From Bacillota bacterium (GTDB taxonomy: Bacteria; Bacillota; Negativicutes; Sporomusales; UBA7701), in assembly GCA_023415075.1 (NCBI GenBank), contig JAEZLU010000316.1, forward strand, positions 1 to 6,448: a stretch of 6,448 nt of DNA. The letters run 5' to 3'. The notes beneath the pieces are model-generated. The model did no database searches, was not told where the DNA came from, and worked only from the letters and a program-made list of their open reading frames with translations. Made by a program: the position numbers and the translations under genes. Every line of letters begins with the position of its first letter. The first letter of the stretch is position 1. This document shows, piece by piece, positions 1 through 5,375 of this stretch.

Positions 1-427
1 GTTCGATAAGGGCGGCGGCGACATGCGGCCGGCCCACCGACGACGTATCGCCGGCGATGGCCAGCACCCTGTCAACGCTGAGCGGATACCCCAGTTTGGC
101 CAGCTTGGCGACCATCCGTTCGGCCCGGTCGGTCCGGTCTTCGGTTATCAGCTTGAGCTGACGGCGAAGCTCGCCGTTGGCGGGGTCGATATAGTAGCCT
201 AAAACATGCACCTCATTGGCCGGCAGATCGGTGGAAAACTCGATGCCCGGTATAAGTACCGGCGCGCTGGCGGCTGGCCTGGTCATGATGGCCGCCAGGC
301 CGTCCAGCGTGTCGTGGTCGGTGATGGCGATATGCGACAGATCGGCGGCTGCGGCGGCTGTCATTACCTCTTCCGGGGCCAGCCGCCCGTCCGAAGCCGT
401 TGTGTGGACATGGAGATCGGCCTTCAT
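1..427 (-). CDS. PHP-domain phosphoesterase (TrpH/YciV-like), partial: C-terminus beyond left edge
   Basis: The first 142 residues are present; the rest lies beyond position 1. The protein opens with the PHP metal-binding signature DLHVHTTASDG at residues 4-14 (His6, His8, Asp13), followed by ITDHDTLDG at 35-43 (Asp37, His38), GIEFS at 61-65 (Glu63) and EVHVLGY at 72-78 (His74). GRPHVAAAL at 132-140 matches the GR-x-H-x-A motif of the TrpH/YciV branch. Characterised members of that branch are metal-dependent cytosolic phosphatases or 5'-3' exonucleases acting on 3',5'-nucleoside bisphosphates and short RNAs. The exact substrate here is inference, and the later metal ligands cannot be checked. 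The ATG overlaps the pepA stop codon in an ATGA junction and no clear Shine-Dalgarno precedes it, so translation is probably coupled to pepA. DNA polymerase X or histidinol phosphatase PHP proteins are less likely because the domain sits at the extreme N-terminus with this motif spacing. Confidence 0.88.
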   Translation of the reverse strand, partial: MKADLHVHTTASDGRLAPEEVMTAAAAADLSHIAITDHDTLDGLAAIMTRPAASAPVLIPGIEFSTDLPANEVHVLGYYIDPANGELRRQLKLITEDRTDRAERMVAKLAKLGYPLSVDRVLAIAGDTSSVGRPHVAAALIE

Positions 428-1920
428 GCGAAGCGGGCGGCCAGCTCTACGAGAGTGCGCACGCCTACGCCGGTCGCTCCCTTGGGATTATAGCCGCCAT
501 CCTTGGTTGTACTGACCGTGCCGGCGATATCGACATGAATCCAGGGTGTCGTATCGGCGAACGCCGCCAGGAACAAGCCGGCGGTTATGGCGCCGGCCGG
601 GCGGCCGCCCGAGTTTTTCAGATCGGCGATATCGCTCTTGATAAGCTCCTTATATTCCTCGAACAGCGGCAGCTCCCACATCTTCTCGCCGACGGCCTCG
701 GCGGCGGCCAGCAGCCTGGCGCACCACTCGCGGTCGTTGGCCATAACCCCGGAGGTTGTGTTGCCGAGAGCAACTACACAGGCGCCGGTCAGCGTAGCCA
801 GGTCGACGATATGGGTGGCTCCCAGCCGCCGGGCGTAGGCGATGGCATCGGCCAAAATAAGCCGGCCCTCGGCGTCGGTGCTGATGATCTCGATTGTCTT
901 GCCGCCAAGGGAATTGATGACATCACCCGGCCTGAAAGCGTAGCCGGAAGGCAGGTTTTCCGTGCAAGGCATAACGGCGAGGATGTTGACTGCCGGTTTG
1001 AGCTCGGCGATGGCCCGCATGGCACCGAGCACCGCTGCCGCCCCGGCCATGTCGTCCTTCATCTCGTGCATGCCGTCGCTGGGTTTTAGGGATATGCCGC
1101 CGCTGTCGAAAGTGACGCCTTTGCCGATGAGGGCTAACAGATTCTGGCTGGCCGGGTTGCCGGTATATCTAAGGACAATGAGCTTCGGCGGCTCGTGACT
1201 GCCCTGGGCAACCGCCAGGAAAGCCTCCATTTTCAGTTCGGCGATGGCGTCCGTGTCGAGGACGGTTAGCTCCAGGCCGCCTCGGGCGGCGATTTCCTCG
1301 GCGTGCTCGGCCATTTTCGTGGGCGTCATACGGTTTGCCGGATGATTGACCATGTCGCGGGCCAGGTTGACGGCGCCGGCGATAACCTGGGCCCGGCCGG
1401 CCCCGGCGGCGAACGCCGCAAGTTTGTTGGCGTCATTATCGACAATATACAATTTCTCGAGGAGAACATCGTCATCATTATCGGTCTTATAATAGCGGAA
1501 ACGGTAATTACCCAGCAAAGACCCCTCCACCAGAGCCTGGGCGGCAGCCTGGGGGTCGAAGCCGGCCTGGCCGGCACCGTGGACAACTGTGGCCACCACG
1601 CGGGCGTCCAGCTTATGGGCCGTCCTGATGGCTATACCGGCCACCTGGCGCAGGCGGTCGAGGGAAAACGCCTCTTTCTTGCCGAGGCCGAGGAGAATTA
1701 TCTGGCGGGCGCCGACACCTGTGCAAATGGGCAGTACGGTCGTCGTACCGAACTTGCCGGCGCCGCGGCGATCACGGATAAGAGCGGAAAGCTGGCCGTC
1801 CAGCGCGGAATCGATTGCCCCGGTGGCGCCGGTCGGCAGGGTGGCGCCTTCGAACAAGTTGACGACAAGCGCGTCGCAGATAACGTCGGTTAATGAACGG
1901 TTCACTGTTTTGACAAGCAT
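424..1920 (-). CDS. pepA: Leucyl aminopeptidase, M17 family (PepA), 498 aa
   Basis: This is a cytosolic di-metal aminopeptidase that removes N-terminal residues, classically leucine, in peptide turnover. The C-terminal catalytic half holds the full M17 active site: Lys267 in LIGKG, Asp272 in FDSGG, Lys279, Asp290 in MKDDMAGAA, and Asp349, Glu351 and Arg353 in the signature STDAEGRLILADA (347-359). DLATLTGAC follows at 373-381. Residues 1-170 correspond to the more variable N-terminal macro-like domain. Length is normal for the family (about 500). The start is the ATG at 1920 because AAGGAG lies 7 bases upstream. An in-frame GTG at 1947 would add nine residues but has no ribosome binding site. 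It follows the spoVS terminator, so it probably has its own, modest promoter, and it overlaps the PHP gene by four bases. Substrate preference cannot be read from the sequence. Confidence 0.96.
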   Translation of the reverse strand: MLVKTVNRSLTDVICDALVVNLFEGATLPTGATGAIDSALDGQLSALIRDRRGAGKFGTTTVLPICTGVGARQIILLGLGKKEAFSLDRLRQVAGIAIRTAHKLDARVVATVVHGAGQAGFDPQAAAQALVEGSLLGNYRFRYYKTDNDDDVLLEKLYIVDNDANKLAAFAAGAGRAQVIAGAVNLARDMVNHPANRMTPTKMAEHAEEIAARGGLELTVLDTDAIAELKMEAFLAVAQGSHEPPKLIVLRYTGNPASQNLLALIGKGVTFDSGGISLKPSDGMHEMKDDMAGAAAVLGAMRAIAELKPAVNILAVMPCTENLPSGYAFRPGDVINSLGGKTIEIISTDAEGRLILADAIAYARRLGATHIVDLATLTGACVVALGNTTSGVMANDREWCARLLAAAEAVGEKMWELPLFEEYKELIKSDIADLKNSGGRPAGAITAGLFLAAFADTTPWIHVDIAGTVSTTKDGGYNPKGATGVGVRTLVELAARFA

Positions 1921-1927
1921 ATCTTCA

Positions 1928-1933
1928 CTCCTT
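1928..1933 (-). promoter_or_regulatory. Ribosome binding site of pepA
   Basis: AAGGAG on the minus strand ends 7 bases before the ATG at 1920. It decides for that start over the upstream in-frame GTG at 1947. Confidence 0.85.
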
Positions 1934-1948
1934 GTCTGCTGATACACT

Positions 1949-1980
1949 ATATTATGTCATAAATTTACCGTCGGCAACAA
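1949..1980 (-). promoter_or_regulatory. Possible sigma-A promoter of pepA
   Basis: Two overlapping readings are possible on the minus strand: TTGTTG (1975-1980), 18 bases, CATAAT (1951-1956); or TTGCCG (1972-1977), 17 bases, TAATAT (1949-1954). Neither is a strong match. A promoter is expected here because a terminator for spoVS lies immediately upstream. The -35 candidate partly uses the T run of that terminator. Confidence 0.4.
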
Positions 1981-2008
1981 AAAAACCTGTTCTCCCAGAA
2001 CAGGTTTT
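1979..2008 (-). terminator. Rho-independent terminator after spoVS
   Basis: A perfect 12-bp stem (arms 1982-1993 and 1997-2008) with a 3-base loop is followed on the minus strand by a run of seven T, four of which fall in the stem. It lies about 100 bases beyond the spoVS stop and ends transcription from that side before pepA. On the plus strand the following T run is only four bases, so it mainly serves the minus strand. I see no gene in the 100 bases between it and spoVS, only a weak 5-bp hairpin at 2050-2064. Confidence 0.9.
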
Positions 2009-2109
2009 ATCGTCCAAAGTTAATTTGTCAGGCGTTGCTGGCGAACTCGCTGGTTTTTGACCAGAACTAATCGCGGAGGTCAACGTCAATGAACGATTAT
2101 GTAATCACA

Positions 2110-2370
2110 TTATCTGGGTTCGACAATAAGCTTTATAGCCGTCCGCTCTTCCCCGTCGATCATGATGTCGGTGAACGCCGGAATGCAGATAAGGTCGACG
2201 CCATGGGGAGCAACGAAACCGCGGGCGATGGCCACCGCTTTTACCGCCTGGTTGAGCGCGCCGGCCCCGATAGCCTGCATCTCGGCCCCGCCTTTTTCCC
2301 GGAGAACTCCTGCCAATGCACCTGCTACCGAGTTGGGGTTCGACTTCGCCGATACTTTTAAAATATCCAT
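2110..2370 (-). CDS. spoVS: Stage V sporulation protein S (SpoVS), 86 aa
   Basis: A small cytosolic Alba-like protein of endospore formers. In Bacillus subtilis it is needed for normal progress of sporulation (coat assembly and the stage V transition) and affects septation. Its molecular mechanism is unsettled. Identity is clear from near-complete agreement, as I recall the B. subtilis sequence, over the whole 86-residue length: it begins MDILKVSAKSNPNSVAGAL, has QAIGAGALNQAVKAVAIARG at about 32-51 and IPAFTDI at about 63-69, and ends KLIVEPR. The ATG at 2370 is fixed by a strong Shine-Dalgarno and by the family start. Upstream lies a sigma-H-type promoter overlapping a sigma-A-type one, fitting the known sigma-H control of B. 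subtilis spoVS. Transcription from the gene upstream may also read in, as I see no terminator in the 145-base gap. Confidence 0.98.
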   Translation of the reverse strand: MDILKVSAKSNPNSVAGALAGVLREKGGAEMQAIGAGALNQAVKAVAIARGFVAPHGVDLICIPAFTDIMIDGEERTAIKLIVEPR

Positions 2371-2379
2371 AGTAAGTCC

Positions 2380-2386
2380 CCTCCTT
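2380..2386 (-). promoter_or_regulatory. Ribosome binding site of spoVS
   Basis: AAGGAGG on the minus strand, extended as AAGGAGGGG. The GGAGG core ends 9 bases before the ATG at 2370, predicting efficient translation. Confidence 0.85.
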
Positions 2387-2415
2387 CAATTATAGCCAAT
2401 CCGCTACAAAGCCTC

Positions 2416-2443
2416 ATTGTAACAGGTATTCGTTGCTCGACAA
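2416..2443 (-). promoter_or_regulatory. Overlapping sigma-A-like promoter of spoVS
   Basis: TTGTCG (2438-2443), a 16-base spacer and TACAAT (2416-2421) on the minus strand, with an extended -10 (TGT before TACAAT). It interlocks with the sigma-H elements, so the gene may have both vegetative and sporulation-phase expression from nearly the same place. Confidence 0.5.
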
Positions 2444-2454
2444 GGAATTCCTTT
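2426..2454 (-). promoter_or_regulatory. Sigma-H-type promoter of spoVS
   Basis: On the minus strand AAAGGAATT (2446-2454) matches the sigma-H -35 consensus RnAGGAwwW at every position. After 11 bases, AACGAATAC (2426-2434) matches RnnGAATww at all but the last position. The expected start site is near 2416-2420, giving a leader of about 50 bases. Sigma-H is the transition-state and early-sporulation sigma factor, and B. subtilis spoVS is known to depend on it. Confidence 0.75.
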
Positions 2455-2515
2455 TTTCTACCAGGGAAAAATTCATATAATTACAATAATTGCAGCAAAA
2501 TGACATATTTGTCGG

Positions 2516-3034
2516 TTACTTGTTAAAGACCAGCACACGGCCGTCTTCGCGGATACCGATAAGACCGCTGGATTGATGCTGTTTTTTCATATTTTCCAGC
2601 ATGTTGACGATGACCTCTTCCTGGACCAGGAGATCTTCCTCGAGGATGGCCTCATTGGCATCCACCACCAGCCGTCCCTGAAGATTTTCCCGCAGCAAAG
2701 CCATCACCAGCGCCATTTCGCCCTTGGTGAGGGTCGGCACGTCGCGGCGGATAATCAGCATGGCCACCTGTTCGCAGGAACTCAGGCTGATATCAGTGCT
2801 GGCCCCTTTTATCTGCTCCAACGCATGGTAGGCGTCAATGCTGGCCAGCAGCTTCGCCTGCAGGCAGGCGAATTCGCCGTTATCGGGTATATTTGATAGC
2901 ATAAAAGTCATCTTGATTGACTGGTTTTCGCCGTCATAATTGATGGCGCCTATTTCCGGATAGCGCACCAGAATCGAAATAAGAAGATTTACGCCGTCGG
3001 AAATTCTGTCGTCGTCCTGCTGCAGCTTTGGCAA
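2516..3034 (-). CDS. Unrecognised 172-aa protein, probably sigma-H controlled
   Basis: I do not recognise this family. The protein is acidic and has no signal peptide or convincing membrane segment, so it is probably cytosolic. Visible layout: a helix-like start (about 10-24), a strand-rich stretch (28-47, GAINYDGENQSIKMTFML), a helix (54-77), a middle region with an amphipathic helix (103-119), a long acidic helix (126-152) and a short C-terminal strand pair ending REDGRVLVFNK. Two cysteines (57, 87) are too far apart for a usual zinc knuckle. The only usable start in frame is TTG at 3034, since an in-frame TGA lies three codons upstream. A weak GGTGA lies 6 bases before it. It sits between rny and spoVS, behind a terminator and a consensus sigma-H promoter, with no clear terminator before spoVS. 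A transition-phase or sporulation role is therefore inferred from context alone. Confidence 0.8.
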   Translation of the reverse strand: MPKLQQDDDRISDGVNLLISILVRYPEIGAINYDGENQSIKMTFMLSNIPDNGEFACLQAKLLASIDAYHALEQIKGASTDISLSSCEQVAMLIIRRDVPTLTKGEMALVMALLRENLQGRLVVDANEAILEEDLLVQEEVIVNMLENMKKQHQSSGLIGIREDGRVLVFNK

Positions 3035-3084
3035 GGTTTTTCACCATCCAAACGAGTTTAATAATATGATCGCTGGTTCAAACT

Positions 3085-3113
3085 TTGATAGATATTCTCT
3101 AGAAAAAGGTCAA
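3085..3113 (-). promoter_or_regulatory. Overlapping sigma-A-like promoter of the 172-aa gene
   Basis: TTGACC (3108-3113), a 17-base spacer and TATCAA (3085-3090) on the minus strand. The -35 is good and the -10 moderate. It interlocks with the sigma-H promoter, as at spoVS. Confidence 0.45.
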
Positions 3114-3120
3114 TTCCTGC
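3092..3120 (-). promoter_or_regulatory. Consensus sigma-H promoter of the 172-aa gene
   Basis: On the minus strand GCAGGAATT (3112-3120) matches RnAGGAwwW at all positions. After exactly 11 bases, AGAGAATAT (3092-3100) matches RnnGAATww at all positions. The start site would be near 3085, about 50 bases before the TTG. Spacing and layout mirror the spoVS promoter. Confidence 0.75.
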
Positions 3121-3142
3121 AGTAAATCGTTTGGTATAAATT

Positions 3143-3170
3143 AAAAACGGCCTGATGCCAGGCCGTTTTT
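3143..3170 (-). terminator. Rho-independent terminator after rny
   Basis: A perfect 12-bp stem (3143-3154 with 3159-3170) with a 4-base loop. Five A-T pairs at its base provide a T run on either strand, so it could work in both directions. It starts 17 bases beyond the rny stop, and all genes here lie on the minus strand, so it serves rny. Confidence 0.9.
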
Positions 3171-3187
3171 CCTGTCGGCGATCGGGA

Positions 3188-4714
3188 CTATTTCGCGTAG
3201 TCCACCGCCCGTGTCTCTCTGATAACAGTGACTTTGATCTGTCCGGGGTATTCGAGCTCGCTCTCAATCCTCTTTACAATGTCGCGGACCAGGCGAACGG
3301 CCGTCAAATCGTCGATCTTCTCCGGTTTGACGATAATCCGGACTTCGCGGCCGGCCTGAATCGCAAAGGACTTGTCGACGCCGTCGAAGGAATCGGCGAT
3401 TTCTTCCAGGCGAGTGAGCCGTTTGAGATAACTCTCGAGGGTTTCACGGCGGGCACCAGGACGGGCGGCCGAAACAGCGTCAGCGGCGGCGACCAGTACG
3501 GCCTGGATGGTTTTGGGATCCTCGTCGCCGTGGTGAGCGCCGATAGCGTTGATAACCTCGGCCGACTCACGGTACTTCTTCGCCAGATCGGCGCCGATGG
3601 TTACGTGCGGGCCTTCCACCTCATGGTCGACCGCTTTGCCGATGTCGTGGAGGAGACCGGCGCGTTTCGCCAGCATCACATCGACACCAAGTTCGGCAGC
3701 CATTACGCCGGCAAGATGAGCCACTTCGATAGAATGCTTGAGCACATTCTGGCCGTAGCTGGTACGGTACTTCAGGCGTCCCAGGAGCCTGATGATTTCC
3801 GGATGCAAACCATGCACGCCGGTTTCAAAGGTCGCCTGTTCGCCGGCTTCCTTGATTTTCTGTTCAACCTCTTTTTGGGCCTTCTCCACCATTTCCTCAA
3901 TACGGGCCGGATGGATCCGGCCATCCACGATAAGCTTTTCGAGGGCGATTCTGGCCACTTCCCGCCGGACAGGGTCAAAGCCGGACAGGATAACCGCCTC
4001 GGGAGTATCGTCGATAATTAGGTCGATGCCGGTAAGCGTCTCCAGCGTACGGATGTTGCGGCCCTCGCGGCCGATAATCCGTCCCTTCATCTCATCATTG
4101 GGCAGAGCCACCACGGAAACGGTGGTTTCAGCCACATGATCGGCGGCGCAGCGCTGGATGGCGAGGGAAATGATCTCCCTGGCCCTTTTGTCGGCCTCGT
4201 CCTTGGCCTGCTGTTCAAGCTCCTTGATCAGCATAGCCGTTTCATGCTTGATTTCTTCCTGAACATTCGTTAGCAGCAGGACACGGGCCTCTTCCGAAGA
4301 AAGGCCGGACAGCCGTTCGAGTTCAGCCAGTTGCTTGGCATAAAGCTCCTGGATTTTTTCCTGACTCTTGTCAAGATCGGCCTCCTTGTGACTGAGGATT
4401 TCCTCCTTCTTCTCCAAAGAGTCGATCTTGCGGTCGAGGTTCTCTTCCTTCTGCAGCAAGCGGCGTTCCATTCGTTGCAGTTCGGCGCGGCGTTCCTTTA
4501 CTTCGCGGTCGAGTTCAGTTCTCAGCTTATGGATTTCTTCCTTGGCTTCTACCAGCGCTTCCTTCTTCTTGGCTTCACTGGACCGTTGCGCGTCTTCCAG
4601 GATTTTTTTCGCCGCTTCTTCCGCCGTGGCTACCTTGGATTCGGCAATGTTTCTGCGGACTATATATCCGATGCCGGCCCCAACAAGTCCGACAACGACC
4701 GCCACAATAATCAT
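3188..4714 (-). CDS. rny: Ribonuclease Y (RNase Y), 508 aa from the first ATG
   Basis: This is the membrane-anchored endoribonuclease that starts bulk mRNA decay in Firmicutes, known to act with degradosome partners in B. subtilis. Domain order is canonical: an N-terminal membrane segment (about 2-19), a long charged coiled coil (about 25-185), a KH RNA-binding domain with GRIIGREGRN (211-220), and an HD domain with LLHDIGK (354-360, catalytic His356-Asp357) and AHHGDE (393-398). The C-terminus IKVTVIRETRAVDYAK is typical. Length is close to the usual 510-520. The exact start is uncertain. The strong ribosome binding site lies 19 bases before the ATG at 4714, with only ATT (4729) or ATC (4726) in frame at normal spacing, which would add five or four residues. 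It has its own promoter at 4850-4878 and its own terminator. Confidence 0.97.
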   Translation of the reverse strand: MIIVAVVVGLVGAGIGYIVRRNIAESKVATAEEAAKKILEDAQRSSEAKKKEALVEAKEEIHKLRTELDREVKERRAELQRMERRLLQKEENLDRKIDSLEKKEEILSHKEADLDKSQEKIQELYAKQLAELERLSGLSSEEARVLLLTNVQEEIKHETAMLIKELEQQAKDEADKRAREIISLAIQRCAADHVAETTVSVVALPNDEMKGRIIGREGRNIRTLETLTGIDLIIDDTPEAVILSGFDPVRREVARIALEKLIVDGRIHPARIEEMVEKAQKEVEQKIKEAGEQATFETGVHGLHPEIIRLLGRLKYRTSYGQNVLKHSIEVAHLAGVMAAELGVDVMLAKRAGLLHDIGKAVDHEVEGPHVTIGADLAKKYRESAEVINAIGAHHGDEDPKTIQAVLVAAADAVSAARPGARRETLESYLKRLTRLEEIADSFDGVDKSFAIQAGREVRIIVKPEKIDDLTAVRLVRDIVKRIESELEYPGQIKVTVIRETRAVDYAK

Positions 4715-4730
4715 CTCAATAGCGATAATT

Positions 4731-4740
4731 CCACCTCCTT
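4731..4740 (-). promoter_or_regulatory. Ribosome binding site of rny, unusually far from the ATG
   Basis: AAGGAGGTGG on the minus strand is a near-perfect Shine-Dalgarno, yet the first in-frame ATG (4714) lies 19 bases beyond its GGAGG core. A 10-codon out-of-frame reading (ATG at 4746, within the leader) spans this element and stops one base before the rny ATG. Confidence 0.7.
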
Positions 4741-4758
4741 TTCCTCATTAATAAGGGT

Positions 4759-4782
4759 AAAGCCGAGTATTCACTCGGCTTT
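4759..4782 (-). other. Hairpin in the rny leader (attenuator or weak recX terminator)
   Basis: A perfect 10-bp stem (4759-4768 with 4773-4782) with a 4-base loop. On the minus strand only three T, which are part of the stem, close it and the bases after it are ACCC, so it is a poor intrinsic terminator. It lies downstream of the rny promoter and 18 bases before the ribosome binding site, so it is part of the rny leader RNA. Confidence 0.65.
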
Positions 4783-4849
4783 TAACGCATGTCACCGATT
4801 GCTTGACCCTGTACTACTCTCTATCTCTATTACACGATTGGCCAATTTA

Positions 4850-4878
4850 ATTGTAAATGTTTTTCAAACAAGTGTCAA
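4850..4878 (-). promoter_or_regulatory. Sigma-A promoter of rny
   Basis: TTGACA (4873-4878), a 17-base spacer and TACAAT (4850-4855) on the minus strand: a perfect -35 and a 5/6 -10 at optimal spacing. The predicted start near 4843 gives a leader of about 130 bases. It begins just past the recX stop, separating rny from recA-recX. Confidence 0.85.
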
Positions 4879-4894
4879 GTTGACGAAAAACATT
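4856..4894. repeat. 10-bp perfect inverted repeat around the rny promoter
   Basis: Arms AATGTTTTTC (4856-4865) and GAAAAACATT (4885-4894) are exact reverse complements 19 bases apart. One arm abuts the -10 of the rny promoter; the -35 lies in the spacer and partly within a smaller palindrome, GTCAA-C-TTGAC. It could be an operator or a recX 3'-end hairpin. Confidence 0.7.
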
Positions 4895-4895
4895 G

Positions 4896-5375
4896 TTAAC
4901 CGTTATCTTCGTAGCCGTAGCAGCGGCAGAGAACCGAGAGGACAACCTCGTCGACAAAACCGCGGGCGGCCAGAAAACGGCCGAGCTTGGCGGGGTCAAC
5001 CGCCGTGCCAACAGGAAAACGGGTCGCCGCTGCCGCAGCCGCCCGTTCATACTCGCCGGCGACGCCCTGTTCGGTCAGTAGCGCTGCCACCAGCGATGAC
5101 GTCAGTCCCCTTTTTTCGAGCCGCTGGCCAATACCCAGGCGGCCGTGCTGGCCGTCGGCCAGATAACGGGCCAGTAAATGGCGGCCAAGCTTTTCGTCGT
5201 CCAGGTAGCCCCGGCGCCGCAGTTCGCCGACCGCGGCATCGACGGCCGCCTCCGGGTGGCCCTGGCGGGCCAGTCTGGCCCTCAGTTCGGCCTCGCTGTA
5301 GTCGCGGGCCGCCAGCAGCTTGACTGCCGCCGGCAGACAGGGTTTATTCTTCGACTTCATCGTCGGCCGGGGCAC
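4896..5375 (-). CDS. recX: Regulatory protein RecX, 159 aa
   Basis: RecX is a small all-helical protein that binds RecA filaments and tunes their assembly and strand exchange. Family character shows in repeated three-helix units: AAVKLLAARDYSEAELRARL (16-35) and ELRRRGYLDDEKLGRHLLARY (51-71), then a G-x-x-x-I-x-x-x-L-x-x-RGL pattern (about 78-91). Length is typical of the shorter Firmicute forms. It overlaps the 3' end of recA, as is common for recA-recX pairs, so it is likely cotranscribed and shares the SOS control. GTG at 5375 is chosen as start because AAAGG lies 6 bases upstream; this gives a 32-base overlap. An ATG at 5360 (154 residues, 17-base overlap) is the alternative but lacks a visible ribosome binding site. 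The C-terminal third is alanine-rich and less conserved. Confidence 0.93.
   Translation of the reverse strand: MPRPTMKSKNKPCLPAAVKLLAARDYSEAELRARLARQGHPEAAVDAAVGELRRRGYLDDEKLGRHLLARYLADGQHGRLGIGQRLEKRGLTSSLVAALLTEQGVAGEYERAAAAAATRFPVGTAVDPAKLGRFLAARGFVDEVVLSVLCRCYGYEDNG

Noticed and set aside
400..1893. Plus-strand frames of 229 and 196 codons opposite pepA
   Set aside because: They mirror the pepA reading frame, have no ribosome binding sites and no recognisable domains.
2050..2064. Small hairpin between the spoVS stop and its terminator
   Set aside because: The stem is only five base pairs with no T run. It is a minor 3'-UTR structure at most.
2115..2121. Perfect Spo0A-box-like TGTCGAA on the minus strand
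   Set aside because: It lies inside the last codons of spoVS, where the conserved residues IVEPR account for it, and far from any promoter.
2089..2361. A 90-codon plus-strand frame with GGAGGT 9 bases before its ATG
   Set aside because: It lies almost wholly antisense to spoVS, whose frame is fixed by strong conservation. The protein resembles nothing known and has no plus-strand promoter I can see.
2384..2389. TATAAT directly upstream of the spoVS ribosome binding site
   Set aside because: No -35 lies at 16-18 bases, and a start from it would fall within or past the Shine-Dalgarno.
4866..4878. LexA-like sequence in the rny promoter, sharing ACACTTGTT with the recA promoter
   Set aside because: Only one half-site (GTTTG) fits. 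The other half agrees at about 2 of 5 positions, too weak to call an SOS box.
3155..5323. Long plus-strand frames (up to 330 codons) opposite rny and recX
   Set aside because: They are antisense shadows produced by codon bias in GC-rich genes. They cross real gene boundaries and show no family motifs.
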